Below, in pieces: positions 30,422 to 39,679 of a stretch of DNA of 40,234 nucleotides. Each line of letters begins with the position of its first letter. Positions within the stretch are counted from its first letter, which is position 1. Made by a program: the position numbers and the translations under genes. The stretch is taken from NCBI GenBank assembly GCA_043798715.1, contig JAZDOK010000068.1, positions 1 to 40,234 on the forward strand, given 5' to 3'. The DNA comes from JAZDOK01 sp043798715. GTDB taxonomy: Bacteria; Vulcanimicrobiota; JAZDOK01. The notes below the pieces were generated by a model that was not told the origin of the DNA, did not search any database, and was given only the letters and a program-made list of their open reading frames with translations.

Positions 30422-32217
30422 TTTTTATACTCTCCCGAGGATACCAGGTGCGGTTGGGACAACTGGACGAAGCGCCCCTCTCCCGAACCCACCGGGAAAA
30501 GGCCGTGAGTGAAGTAAGGATAGAACCTGAGCGCCGTGGCAAAGGCCTGTATGTCCCCGTTGTAAGTCACCAGGAGCCCGGTGAAGATGCCGCTCCCGTC
30601 AGGAGAATTTTCTATGACTATGCCGTCCCTGGTCGCGATCAGGCCTGCCGCCATGGCGTCGGTGTCATGATCAATTATGCGAACGCTTCCCTCCGGCGCC
30701 GCGATGAGGAGCCCGGGTTCTTCGCGATCCTCGGTTCCCGCCGGCACGGCGATGGGCCCGCACATGAATTGCGACATCTTCCCGGCTATTCTCATAAGGG
30801 GCGCGAAAAGCGCCTTCTGGGCCTTGGCAAAAGCCTCGAAGAGCGGATTATTTTTAAGAATCCCGTGAATTTTGAGAAACTCCGGAAAGGGATTGATGGA
30901 GATGCTGAACGGGAAGTTTACGTTCCCCTTGCCGGGCTTGAACTTGAGGTGGCGCACCCCCCTCCCGAGCGTGATGTTCTTGAACGAGCCGATGCCCGCG
31001 CTGATTCCGAGCATTTCCTTCGGAGAGTAGGTGACCTCCACCCGGTCATTGCATTCCAGGCTTTTGGTGGAAAATACGGCGCTCTCCTTGCCGATAAACA
31101 TGTGACCGGCAATTTTGAGTTTCCCTCCCACCACCACGGCCGCCTTGTCCTCCACCAGCAGGTCTCCCTCGATCTTAATGCTGAAGGGAATGAGGATGAT
31201 CATCCCTCTGGGCACGTATAGGGAGTTGTTCCAGGTGAGTATCTTGTCCTTTAAATCGTAGCTGAACCCGCCCAGTTGGATCATCTGTTGACCCTGGAAG
31301 AGCGCGGTGGCGGCCGCCATGGCCATGGCCAGTTCCATGAAGCCGATGTCATCGGCGCTCTTTTCCAGCTCTCCTAGGGCCGTTTCCAGTTCCTGCAAAA
31401 GCTGCATGACCTGTTCCTCGGTGAATCCATCCATCGGATTGTCCGGTTCCGCTGTCCCCGAATCGGGATCGCCGATGTTTATGGGCTTCTCCGAGGCCGG
31501 GCGGGCCGAGCGGGCCACGCCCTGGAGGGCGCCCGCCACCTGAATGTTTCTTCCGGCCCCGATAAATACTTTCTGCGCGGACAGATTTTCAGCTTTTCGA
31601 TAGTTCCAGGGATCGGCGGTGAAGGTGGCCTCCTTAAGGGAAACATTCCCCCGGGGGGCCAGGGCCCCATAGGGAGACATGTTGCTGAACATATAGAAGA
31701 AACGCCGGGCGCCTTCCTTGGGAGTCCGGGCATTAACAAAAATAAGGGAATGCTGAGGCGGAACGTAAAAATTTCCCGGGTCGAAACAGGGGACGGGATT
31801 ACCGGGAAAAAATCCGTCCTGCTTCGGATCCACCGTTGAGGGAACCGGCTGGTAGGTGGACCAGGGACTTTCCCCCCCGTTGAAGGAGCCGGAAAAAGTT
31901 ACATCTCCTGCCTTGCCCTTGAAGGGAACGACATTCCCTCCAGGCGCCGGGGGAGGAGCCGAAAGGCCGATGGCCGCCAGCTTGGCAGGATCCGGCACCC
32001 CGTTGCGGCCGAAAATCTCCATCATCGCGGCCCCGACCACTTCGCCTGCGTACTTCTGCGAACCGCGGCTCTCGATCCTCCGGGTGAGTCCTCCGGTGGT
32101 GATCGCCTGCAGGATGAGGGCGGCGGTCAGAACGACAATCACCAGTGCGATGGCGATGGCGACCGGCAGGGCGATCCCTTTTCTCCATGACCCGGAACCG
32201 GCAAAACGATTTTTCAT
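30418..32217 (-). CDS. Large prepilin-like protein, PilX/GspK-like position
   Basis: This 599-residue protein starts at ATG 32217, nine bases after GGAGG; a TTG at 32238 is out of range. The N-terminus is WRKGIALPVAIAIALVIVV, a basic leader plus helix like those of PilX/PulK proteins, which lack Glu at +5. The long soluble part is rich in beta strands (for example LLVEDKAAVVVGGKLKIAGHM, repeated G-x-hydrophobic patterns like bactofilin/PilX-type adhesins). It has conserved CGPIAVPAG and PEGSVRI segments but no identified enzyme site. Much larger than usual PilX, it could be a tip adhesin or substrate. It lies 17 bp after the kinase gene stop. Confidence 0.75.
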   Translation of the reverse strand: MKNRFAGSGSWRKGIALPVAIAIALVIVVLTAALILQAITTGGLTRRIESRGSQKYAGEVVGAAMMEIFGRNGVPDPAKLAAIGLSAPPPAPGGNVVPFKGKAGDVTFSGSFNGGESPWSTYQPVPSTVDPKQDGFFPGNPVPCFDPGNFYVPPQHSLIFVNARTPKEGARRFFYMFSNMSPYGALAPRGNVSLKEATFTADPWNYRKAENLSAQKVFIGAGRNIQVAGALQGVARSARPASEKPINIGDPDSGTAEPDNPMDGFTEEQVMQLLQELETALGELEKSADDIGFMELAMAMAAATALFQGQQMIQLGGFSYDLKDKILTWNNSLYVPRGMIILIPFSIKIEGDLLVEDKAAVVVGGKLKIAGHMFIGKESAVFSTKSLECNDRVEVTYSPKEMLGISAGIGSFKNITLGRGVRHLKFKPGKGNVNFPFSISINPFPEFLKIHGILKNNPLFEAFAKAQKALFAPLMRIAGKMSQFMCGPIAVPAGTEDREEPGLLIAAPEGSVRIIDHDTDAMAAGLIATRDGIVIENSPDGSGIFTGLLVTYNGDIQAFATALRFYPYFTHGLFPVGSGEGRFVQLSQPHLVSSGEYKK

Positions 32218-32234
32218 TTTACAGTCCCTCCTTT

Positions 32235-34472
32235 TCAAGTTCGCGGCGACTGGGCTGAAGACATGGCTTCAAGCTCATCCAGTCGGGTTTTCAGGCTTTC
32301 GCGAAGCTCAAGAAATTCCGGCAGGGAACGCAGGGATGCCAGGAAGGGATCCGTGTCCAGGAAGGCCATGTTTAAGAATCCCTTCTCCATGGAGGAGCCC
32401 AGGAATTGGAGCGCCTGTTCAATATCTCCCCGGATGGCGCAGACATCCGCCGCCACCCTCTCGGCATCCGGGTCAAAGGCGGCCTTTTCAATGACTGAAC
32501 CGGATATTGGAAATTCCGAAGGGCTCTCCACGATCTGTCGGTAGAGGCCCATGATGGTCTGGATAAGTGGTCTTTCGTCCTTGGAACGGACGAGGTAATC
32601 GTACATGATGCGGGCCTCTTCAATTCGGCCCAGGGCCAGGTTGGACCAGAGGAGGAGGCCGTATGGATAGAGGTTTCTGCTGTCAATTCTTAAGGCCCGA
32701 TCGAGGGCGTCAGCCGCCTCGAGGTAACGCCCCTGGGATATCAGGGCATAGCCCAGCCAGACATAGTGATTGACTCCCGCCGGATCGCGCTGTATGGCCC
32801 GCCGGGCCAGAAGCGCACCCTCTTCGCACTGGCCGCAGGTTATGAGTATATAGGACAGCCACGACATCGCCTCTACATGCCCCGGCGCCAGTTCCAGAGC
32901 CTTTCTCAGCCACCCGAATGCCGCCGGCGAGTCCATGCTGTTCATAGCCACGATCCCGAGGGAAACACAGGCGTCGGGATTGCCCGGATCCAACCTGATG
33001 GCTTCCTCCGCCTCTTTTTTTGCACGGGCCAGCAACTCAGGAGGCGCATCCGGCAGAAGAAAACCGTATTGAAAAACCAGGGCCTCACTCAGCTTGGCCC
33101 TGGCGGAGGCAAACCCGGGCGCCTGTTTCACGGCCTTTGAAAGGCATTCAACAGCATTCTGGGTATCCTCGAAGCGGAGCGTCGTCATGAGGGATACGCC
33201 CTTGAAATATAATTCATTGGCTATGGAATCGGTCTCCGGCGAAGAGGCCCTGTGTTCCAGGGAATCAATCGAGGTAAATTCCTTTTTCAGTTCGCCTACG
33301 ATGGCCCCGGAGATTTCATCCTCCATGTCAAAAAGGTCCTTGGTCCGGACTTCAAAACAGCCGTTCCAGTTTTGAAATCCATCACGCGCGTTCACCAGTT
33401 GGGCCATGGCCCGCACCCGCTCCCCGCTTCGGCGGATGCTCCCCTCGAGCACCAGGTTGACATTAAGAACCCGCCCTATCTCCCGGGCATCCATGTTCTG
33501 GTTTTTTAATTTCATGGAAGTCGTGCGGGCGATGACGCGCAGTTTCTTCATCCGGGAGAGACGCGATATTATTTCGTCCACTATTCCGTCCGAAAAGGGC
33601 TCATCCTCGGGGGAACAGGAGAAAGGAACCACCACCAGGGATGGTTCGGGAGATGTCCGGGGGATTTCAATGGAGCCGCTGGTATAGGGAATCAGGGCTT
33701 CCATGAATTCCCCCGCGCTCGTGTAGCGGGACGCCCGCTCCTTGCTGAGGGCCTTCATGACTATGGCAGCCAGTTCCTGCGGAATCCCCGTCGGGGGAGG
33801 GGGATTCTCGGTGAGTATGGCCGAGAGGAGCTGGTGTATGTTTTCACCGGAAAATGGCGGCGTGCCGCCGAGCATCTCGTATAAAACGGAGCCCAGGGAG
33901 AACAGATCGCTTCTCTCGTCCACCGCGTCCCCCCCCGCCTGTTCGGGGGACATGTAGCGCGGGGTGCCGACTATGCCCTGTGTCAGAGTTCCCTGGCCTT
34001 CTGAAATAAATCTGGCCAGACCGAAGTCCAGGATTTTAACATAGCCGTCCCGGCGAACCATCAGGTTTTCAGGCTTTATGTCCCGGTGAACGATGCCGGC
34101 CTGGTGCGCGGCTCCCAACCCCGCGAGTGCCTGGCGGACGATGTCGAGAGACTTCTGCAGAGAACAGGCGCCGGTAGTTATAAGGTCTCTTACCGTGACC
34201 CCCTCGATGAGCTCCATGGCCAGGAAAAGTCTTCGGTCCTGTTCCCCCGCCTCGAAGATGGTAACGATGTTCGGATGGTTGAGAATACTGGCCGCCCGGG
34301 CCTCCCGTATGAAACGGGCCTTGGACTCGTCGTCAAAGTTAAGAGAAGCGGGAAGAAACTTGAGAGCCACCGGCCTGGCCAGGCGGCTGTCAATCGCCTT
34401 CCAGACCTCTCCCATGCCGCCGGACCCGAGTCTTTCCTCCAGAGTGTAGAACGAGACTTTTTTGTCTTCCAT
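32235..34472 (-). CDS. Ser/Thr protein kinase with FlgO-like and TPR domains
   Basis: This 745-residue protein starts at ATG 34472, seven bases after the LolA-like stop. The kinase domain (residues about 10-270) has all key residues: glycine loop GSGGMGEV, Lys38 in VALK, HRDIKPEN (129-136), DFG (149-151) and GTPRYMSPE. Residues about 285-400 form a FlgO/TolB-like domain (LVVVPFSCSP, then DGIVDEIISRLSRMKKLRVIART, then NLVLEGSIRRSG). The C-terminal half holds about five TPR-type repeats (AEEAIRLDPGNPDACVSLG and following). No membrane helix is evident. This architecture is common in Acidobacteriota-like genomes. Within the pilin operon it is a candidate to sense or regulate assembly. Confidence 0.9.
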   Translation of the reverse strand: MEDKKVSFYTLEERLGSGGMGEVWKAIDSRLARPVALKFLPASLNFDDESKARFIREARAASILNHPNIVTIFEAGEQDRRLFLAMELIEGVTVRDLITTGACSLQKSLDIVRQALAGLGAAHQAGIVHRDIKPENLMVRRDGYVKILDFGLARFISEGQGTLTQGIVGTPRYMSPEQAGGDAVDERSDLFSLGSVLYEMLGGTPPFSGENIHQLLSAILTENPPPPTGIPQELAAIVMKALSKERASRYTSAGEFMEALIPYTSGSIEIPRTSPEPSLVVVPFSCSPEDEPFSDGIVDEIISRLSRMKKLRVIARTTSMKLKNQNMDAREIGRVLNVNLVLEGSIRRSGERVRAMAQLVNARDGFQNWNGCFEVRTKDLFDMEDEISGAIVGELKKEFTSIDSLEHRASSPETDSIANELYFKGVSLMTTLRFEDTQNAVECLSKAVKQAPGFASARAKLSEALVFQYGFLLPDAPPELLARAKKEAEEAIRLDPGNPDACVSLGIVAMNSMDSPAAFGWLRKALELAPGHVEAMSWLSYILITCGQCEEGALLARRAIQRDPAGVNHYVWLGYALISQGRYLEAADALDRALRIDSRNLYPYGLLLWSNLALGRIEEARIMYDYLVRSKDERPLIQTIMGLYRQIVESPSEFPISGSVIEKAAFDPDAERVAADVCAIRGDIEQALQFLGSSMEKGFLNMAFLDTDPFLASLRSLPEFLELRESLKTRLDELEAMSSAQSPRT

Positions 34473-34479
34473 CTACTTC

Positions 34480-35130
34480 CTACTTCTTCTCGAATAAGTC
34501 GTCCGGAAGGTTGCCGTTGAGCTGATAGTTCTCGTATAAGACGTTCATCGAGGCCGTCACGTATATCTTGGGAAACGAAAAGTTGGCGTCAACCTCGTTA
34601 AACAGCCAGAACCCGTTCTTCTGGGTGTATTTCGGAAGCACATCTATCCGGCCGTCGTTGTTGTAAGTAAAAGTCTGGCTCGGGATGGTGAAATTTTCCT
34701 TATTGATGCATAGTTCATGTCGCAGAAGATCCCCCATTGGTTGTTTAGGAATCAAAGCAACCACATGGCATTCCTGGCCGCCGATATTTTTGGAATCTTC
34801 CAGCTTACAATTGTAATCCTTCAGGTCCGGAAGGTTGCTGCTGAAGACCTGGGGGTACTTGTTCAGAAAGGCTGGGGCATTCCGGATTTTGATCCGGATC
34901 TTGTCGGGCGCCTTGAAAAAATAATCGGCCCGCATCCTAAGGGGAGGAAAATACCTGGCCTTGATCCTGATTTTGAGATTGGCGGAATATGCCTTAAGCT
35001 CCGGATTGATGCTCTGGGCTTTTTTAAAGATTTCCTCCGCCGTCATCGAGGCAGTGTTTCCCGCGCTGATAACGCAGGCGAACAATATCAGAGTCAGACT
35101 TGCTATGAGTATGAGACTCGCTTTTTTCAT
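34480..35130 (-). CDS. LolA-like outer-membrane lipoprotein-sorting protein
   Basis: This 216-residue exported protein has a signal peptide over residues 1-24; LILFAC might be an imperfect lipobox. The mature part is an LolA/LolB-like beta half-barrel (TAEEIFKKAQSINPELKAYSANLKI, then MRADYFFKAPDKIRIKI, then RIDVLPKYTQKNGFWLFNEV, then FSFPKIYVTASMNVLYENYQ). The ratchet DKIRIK fits the family, and the protein probably carries a hydrophobic ligand or lipoprotein in the periplasm. It sits 23 bp after the Hsp20 gene and immediately before the kinase. Confidence 0.8.
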   Translation of the reverse strand: MKKASLILIASLTLILFACVISAGNTASMTAEEIFKKAQSINPELKAYSANLKIRIKARYFPPLRMRADYFFKAPDKIRIKIRNAPAFLNKYPQVFSSNLPDLKDYNCKLEDSKNIGGQECHVVALIPKQPMGDLLRHELCINKENFTIPSQTFTYNNDGRIDVLPKYTQKNGFWLFNEVDANFSFPKIYVTASMNVLYENYQLNGNLPDDLFEKK

Positions 35131-35152
35131 GTCTTTGGCCCTCTCTATGGAA

Positions 35153-35653
35153 TTATTCCACCGGCACCCGGTACGGAATTTTTTTCCCGTGATCCCGTAT
35201 GGGAAGGGTCACCCGCAGGACCCCTTGTGCAAGCTCCGCAGTGATGGTGTGGGGTTCGACTTCATAGGGCAGGGGGATGCTCCGCCGGAACTCTCCCCGG
35301 CAGTTCTCCCTGAAGAAGAAATTCTCCTCCGGAATCTCCCGTCCCTGCGAAAATTCTCCGCTGATTATCAGCAGGTCGTGAGTGGCGTGAATCCGGAGAG
35401 CCTCTTTCTCAACTCCTGGGAGGGGTGATTCCACCACCAGAAAATCCTGATCCTCAAACATGTCAATCGGAGGGCGCCAGGGCACGTCCGGAGAAATTCC
35501 TCTTCTGGCAAAGATTTCCGCCACCAGTTCGCTCATGGTGTCCCTTATGGTCTGAAGGCCCAGGTTGGGATTCCAGCCTAAAGAGGACTCGTTTCGCTGA
35601 AGCTCGCTTTTTACGGAGCCGGGGCTGGTTGTTTTTTTGCGCTTTTTCTCCAT
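35153..35653 (-). CDS. Hsp20 / alpha-crystallin small heat-shock protein
   Basis: This 166-residue protein starts at ATG 35653 behind GGAGGGGG; the frame is open upstream. The alpha-crystallin domain spans residues about 55-150: PPIDMFEDQDFLVVESPLPGV, then DLLIISGEF, then CRGEFRRSIPLPYEVEP, ending in the beta9 segment GVLRVTLP. The C-terminal IxI-like anchor is weak (IPYRVPVE). It acts as an ATP-independent holdase in the cytoplasm. The basic, charged N-terminal tail is unusual. It is placed 14 bp after the glycosidase gene. Confidence 0.92.
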   Translation of the reverse strand: MEKKRKKTTSPGSVKSELQRNESSLGWNPNLGLQTIRDTMSELVAEIFARRGISPDVPWRPPIDMFEDQDFLVVESPLPGVEKEALRIHATHDLLIISGEFSQGREIPEENFFFRENCRGEFRRSIPLPYEVEPHTITAELAQGVLRVTLPIRDHGKKIPYRVPVE

Positions 35654-35667
35654 CAGGAACCCCCTCC

Positions 35668-37497
35668 CTATTTCTGGTCTGTTCCGCCGGACTTCTGCAG
35701 TGAAGCGCCCCCATCCTCCTGAGGAGAGGGCGGAGCGCACGTAAAAGTTACCGGCTTTAAGTCCCGGCAGGAAGCAACAACGATGGAAATATCGGACAAC
35801 GGATAATAGCGGACCCGGGCTACCCCATCATCACCGGTGACCGCACTTGCCCCATCCAGTCGCCCCGTGCCTCCCTTTATCTCAAAGGAAACGCTCTCTT
35901 GAGCCACGGGATTAAAGAACCGGTCCCGAACCAGAACTTCCAGAAGGAGGCAGGATTCGCCGCTTTCCGCACTTTGAGATGCTGTTACTTTACCGGCCAG
36001 GATGGTAGCCTGAGCCGGGACAAAGTTAATCGAGAAATTCTGCACCGCTTTCCCGGCCCGGGCGGTGATGTCCATAATCGCACACCGGCGAAGGGCTATA
36101 AAGGAAAATTCCGCCCCGCCTCCTTTAGTAAGAACCTGTGGCGGCAGAAGGCCCCAGGAGGCCGAAAGATTGACCGGAGTTGAGTCGGCCACCGGCCGGC
36201 CGGAGGCGTCGGCGACGGTCATCCTGACAGAAACCTGGCTTTCACCATCTGCGACTGAACTTGACGGTGCCTTGACTGAAATTGATGCGGGAGCCAGCTC
36301 CGGGGATCCGTCATAGATTAATAGAGCGCTGCCCACTTTGCGCTCCGGACCTTGTACGGCAGGACCGTTAGAAACGACGTCCCCGCGAATCACCATGTTG
36401 GTGGAATCGCCCCCATCGAGGCACATTGCATCCAGTGCCCCCTCTTCCTGCATGAGAGTGGCCAGCTTCGGCAGAGTCGGCCCCTGGCGATTGCTGTTGG
36501 AAAAGCCCGTCGCCGTCAGTATGAGGAGCCGATCCTCTCCGAGCGTCCCCACGGCACATCTTCCGGCGGGGCGGGTGATGTCATTTCCGCCCTTTCCCAG
36601 GGCCTCTTCATCGGCCATAATGGCGACAGTCCCGCCGCTAAGCACCCTCGGCCCGCCGCCGAGAGCCCAGAAGAGAGCGGGGGGCTCCTTCCCGTCCATA
36701 TCCGCCAACTTTCCATCTTTCAAGCCCAACCGGCTCATATATACGCGCTTCTCCCCGCTCATCCCGATGACGGTGCGCGGGGGACGGAAGGCGACAGGGG
36801 GAGCTTTGAGTTCTCCATCCATCAGCACCAGCCCCAGCGGCCCGCCCCCGCGGGCAAAAAATCCGCCGTTCACCCCGGCCAGTGCAGCCTTTCGGCTCAC
36901 TATCGAGGATGTTGTTTCCCTGCTTTTTACGTCGTCATTGGCCAGCGCCGCCGAGAGGAGGATATCGGGAGATTTGAGATTTATTTTCAACTCATTGAGC
37001 AGGAGGTAGCCATCGGAATCCCCTGTTTCCTTTCGGACCCACTCGACGTTCCGGGTCAGGGGATATGATGAAACTATGGAAAAATTGCGAAGAATGTCTA
37101 TGACCAGCCGATCCGGCTCCCTGAGCATAAAAACCTTGATGTTATCGGAGGGGAGGCCATACTTGAGCTTGATCTTCCAGGAGACCTGCCTGAAATTGAC
37201 CTGGGAAAATTCCCAGCCCTTGATCAGGGAATCGCTTGCTTCAGCGCCGAGAGGGAGATCGGGAGCGACTCCGGCCTCAAAGATGTCCACCACGATTTCC
37301 CTTGAGCAGTCCGACTGATATACCTGGCACAGCGGCCTTGAAGAACAATCCAGGACGAGGCGCACGGAATCCTTATCCAGGCATTGACGGACTCCAAGCA
37401 CCGCCGTGGAACTCTCTTCCGCCCCTTCCCCCCGGGCCGAAAGAGGAGCCAGGAGGACAAAAAGAAGCAGAGCGCAGAAAGCCCGGCGGGAAGTCAC
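35668..37497 (-). CDS. Exported AMIN-like / phosphodiester glycosidase / Ig-like protein
   Basis: This 609-residue protein starts at GTG 37497, overlapping the hydrolase stop (GTGA), behind GGAGGAGG. A signal peptide ends near LSARGEG. Residues about 30-150 look like an AMIN domain (SVRLVLDCSSRPLCQVYQS, then REPDRLVIDI), which targets envelope polymers or secretins. Residues about 165-390 are a NAGPA-type phosphodiester glycosidase: AALAGVNGGFF, GPLGLVLMDGEL, then DAMCLDGGDSTNMVI and KVGSALLIYDG. Two Ig-like (Big-1-type) repeats end the protein. It probably processes phosphodiester-linked sugars at the cell surface. It is unlike a standard secretin or pilus component. Confidence 0.88.
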   Translation of the reverse strand: MTSRRAFCALLLFVLLAPLSARGEGAEESSTAVLGVRQCLDKDSVRLVLDCSSRPLCQVYQSDCSREIVVDIFEAGVAPDLPLGAEASDSLIKGWEFSQVNFRQVSWKIKLKYGLPSDNIKVFMLREPDRLVIDILRNFSIVSSYPLTRNVEWVRKETGDSDGYLLLNELKINLKSPDILLSAALANDDVKSRETTSSIVSRKAALAGVNGGFFARGGGPLGLVLMDGELKAPPVAFRPPRTVIGMSGEKRVYMSRLGLKDGKLADMDGKEPPALFWALGGGPRVLSGGTVAIMADEEALGKGGNDITRPAGRCAVGTLGEDRLLILTATGFSNSNRQGPTLPKLATLMQEEGALDAMCLDGGDSTNMVIRGDVVSNGPAVQGPERKVGSALLIYDGSPELAPASISVKAPSSSVADGESQVSVRMTVADASGRPVADSTPVNLSASWGLLPPQVLTKGGGAEFSFIALRRCAIMDITARAGKAVQNFSINFVPAQATILAGKVTASQSAESGESCLLLEVLVRDRFFNPVAQESVSFEIKGGTGRLDGASAVTGDDGVARVRYYPLSDISIVVASCRDLKPVTFTCAPPSPQEDGGASLQKSGGTDQK

Positions 37498-38297
37498 CGC
37501 CTCCTCCGGGATGAATTCTGACCATTTTTCTTCTTCAGCGATTGCTGCAGCCACTGAGAGGTCATTTCCACTACCTCGGTCTCGCGACTTTCGGAAGAAA
37601 AAGTATGATCGGCTCCGGCGATGATCTTGAGTTCGCAGGGATTCCCGTTGGCCCTGAACTTATCGTGGTATTCCCTGGACTCGGTAATTTCCACCACGTC
37701 GTCTGCATTTCCATGCACTACCAGAACCGGTCCCTGATAAGACTTGATATCCCGAAAAACATCGTATTTCTGCAAATCTTTGAAGAAGTTATAACCGAGG
37801 ACGTTTCCCTTGATATCCAGTTTCCCGGTTCTCCGCCACTCCGAAAGGATTTTTTGGTCACTGGTAAATTTCCTGGCCGGCCGCGAAACGGCGGACCAGA
37901 GCGCCAGCGATTTGATCCGCTTATCCCTGGTGGCCGCCAAAACAGAAAGAAAGGCGCCGAGGCTCAGACCCAAAAGACCGATCCGCTCCTTATCCACCCT
38001 CTGTTGCCTTTCAATGAAATCAATGGCGCTGGTAACATCGACAAGATCCCGTGTGACCGTTGTATCCTTGAAATCGCCCTGGCTGTCCCCCGAACCCCTG
38101 AAATCAAAGCGGAGGACCCCGACGCCCCTCTTTTCGAGGGACCTGGCCAAGCGCACGAAAATGCGGTGCGCCTCCGTTTTATTGCCGCCAAAACCGTGGC
38201 AGAGGATTACAGCCGGGTAAATTGCCGGGCCTTCGGGACAATGCCAGACCCCGACAACTTTTTCATTCCCGCTTAAAAAACAGACCTGTAATTCCAC
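37494..38297 (-). CDS. Alpha/beta hydrolase (S9/acyl-peptide-hydrolase-like)
   Basis: This 267-residue protein starts at GTG 38297. The fold motifs are ILCHGFGGNK (oxyanion loop), RFDFRGSGDSQG, nucleophile elbow LLGLSLGAF, acid VVHGNADDVV and His in IAGADHTF. Such single-domain enzymes are esterases or peptidases; the substrate is not predictable. No signal peptide is seen, so it is cytoplasmic. It is the first gene of the minus-strand operon running to 29227; the phosphoglycerate mutase gene lies 75 bp upstream. Confidence 0.88.
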   Translation of the reverse strand: MELQVCFLSGNEKVVGVWHCPEGPAIYPAVILCHGFGGNKTEAHRIFVRLARSLEKRGVGVLRFDFRGSGDSQGDFKDTTVTRDLVDVTSAIDFIERQQRVDKERIGLLGLSLGAFLSVLAATRDKRIKSLALWSAVSRPARKFTSDQKILSEWRRTGKLDIKGNVLGYNFFKDLQKYDVFRDIKSYQGPVLVVHGNADDVVEITESREYHDKFRANGNPCELKIIAGADHTFSSESRETEVVEMTSQWLQQSLKKKNGQNSSRRRR

Positions 38298-38372
38298 ACT
38301 TCACTTCTTTCCTCAAAAATACCGCCATCTTGTGAGATTATTCCAAGCCGAAGACGGTTCTTCCTGCCTTAA

Positions 38373-39125
38373 CTAGCGCCCGGCGGCTTTGCCCTGGTTG
38401 GCGACAGCCATTTGTGCCGCGGCCACGGCGGCGGCATCTCCGAGATAATAGTGTTTTATGGGCTTCATATCGGCATCCAGCTCATAGACGAGGGGAATAC
38501 CGGTGGGGATGTTAAGCTCGGTGATCTCCTCATCTGAAATATTATCCAGATATTTCACCAGGGCGCGGATGCTGTTTCCGTGAGCCACGACCAGAAGGCG
38601 TTCGCCTGAACGAATTTTCGGCGTCAGCACCTCGTGCCAGTATGGCAGAAATCGGGCGACGGTATCCTTAAGACATTCCGTGAGAGGGAGCTCCTCTTCG
38701 GACAGGCCCGCGTAACGGGGATCGCGCCCGGGATAGCGGGGATCCTCCTTGGTGAGCGCCGGGGGTCGGGTGTCATAACTGCGCCGCCAGATATGAACCT
38801 GTTCCTCACCGTACTTGGCGGCGGTCTCCGCCTTGTTCAGTCCCTGAAGCGCCCCATAGTGCCGCTCGTTTAAACGCCACGAGCGATAGACCGGGAGCCA
38901 GGCTAAGTCGAGCTCGTCCAGCGCAATCCACAGCGTATGAATTGCCCGCTTGAGCACCGAAGTGTAGACCGCGTCAAAGACCCAGCCATCCTGACGCAGA
39001 AGCACGCCGGCCTGCTTCGCCTCTTCTCTTCCCTTCTCTGAAAGATCAACGTCCGTCCAGCCTGTAAAACGATTTTCCTTGTTCCAGGTACTCTCCCCAT
39101 GGCGCAACAGAACGATTTTGTACAT
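38373..39125 (-). CDS. gpmA: 2,3-bisphosphoglycerate-dependent phosphoglycerate mutase
   Basis: This 250-residue enzyme interconverts 3- and 2-phosphoglycerate in glycolysis. The start at ATG 39125 follows a GGAAGGGAAGAGG run. The phosphohistidine motif is LLRHGESTWNKENRFTGW, with GALQGLNK(AE)TAAKYGEEQV and VVAHGNSIRALVKYL supplying the second catalytic His. Length matches GpmA. A short Ala-rich tail extends the C-terminus. Whether it is co-transcribed with the hydrolase is unclear. Confidence 0.95.
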   Translation of the reverse strand: MYKIVLLRHGESTWNKENRFTGWTDVDLSEKGREEAKQAGVLLRQDGWVFDAVYTSVLKRAIHTLWIALDELDLAWLPVYRSWRLNERHYGALQGLNKAETAAKYGEEQVHIWRRSYDTRPPALTKEDPRYPGRDPRYAGLSEEELPLTECLKDTVARFLPYWHEVLTPKIRSGERLLVVAHGNSIRALVKYLDNISDEEITELNIPTGIPLVYELDADMKPIKHYYLGDAAAVAAAQMAVANQGKAAGR

Positions 39126-39230
39126 TTTCCTCTTCCCTTCCAACCAGTTAAGGTTTAAATGTTTTCCTTAAATCTTTTACACTTCAGGAATTATTCCTCT
39201 ATACCTTGTCGGCTGTATAAATTCGATAAA

Positions 39231-39259
39231 TTGACATTATTCGCCCCCTTTGATAGAAT
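39231..39259 (+). promoter_or_regulatory. Promoter of the charged-repeat/Fic gene pair
   Basis: TTGACA (39231-39236), a 17-base spacer and TAGAAT (39254-39259) form a near-consensus sigma-70-type promoter 25 bp before the ATG at 39284. A GGGGGG ribosome site lies between. Confidence 0.75.
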
Positions 39260-39283
39260 TGGGGAAGAAAGGGGGGTGTATGG

Positions 39284-39673
39284 ATGGATGATATAAAAAA
39301 AATCGGGGAATCCGCCCGCAGAAGCTCCAGAGAATTAAAAAGTGAGCTTCCGCCGCCGCCGCCGGTAGAGAAGAAAGAAAGTAAGGAAGAAGATCCCCGG
39401 GATTCCGTAGAAATCCGCCGCAAAAGCCGCGAGTTAAGAAGAAGCACCGAAGAAAATACTGCAAATAAAGACGTAGAAGAGCGCAAAAGCAGCCGAGAGG
39501 TAAGAAGAAGCACAGAAGACGCGTCCGCAAGACGGAGCACCGAGGAGGGGACGACGACGAGGAAAGCCGGTGTTGATTCTTACAAGGATTCTCCTTCTGT
39601 TCTTTCCCCCTCCGGCGTGAACAGAAACATGACTTCCGAGGACAAGCTCAAGGAAATAGAAAAACAGCTCTAA
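39284..39673 (+). CDS. Highly charged repeat protein upstream of Fic
   Basis: This 129-residue protein starts at ATG 39284 after GGGGGG; an ATG at 39280 stops at once. It is rich in Arg, Ser, Glu and Lys, with a repeated RRSTEE/RRSTED pattern at residues about 50-95. It is probably disordered or coiled-coil, with a PPPPP stretch near residue 26. I do not recognise the family. It does not show the S/T-x3-E-G/N inhibitory motif of known Fic antitoxins. Its stop lies six bases before the Fic start, so they form one transcription unit. Confidence 0.6.
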   Translation: MDDIKKIGESARRSSRELKSELPPPPPVEKKESKEEDPRDSVEIRRKSRELRRSTEENTANKDVEERKSSREVRRSTEDASARRSTEEGTTTRKAGVDSYKDSPSVLSPSGVNRNMTSEDKLKEIEKQL

Positions 39674-39679
39674 TAATTT

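Noticed and set aside
36338..37068. Two plus-strand open frames of about 220-240 codons opposite the glycosidase
   Set aside because: They are shadow frames of a gene with clear domain motifs. Both lack ribosome sites and recognisable folds.
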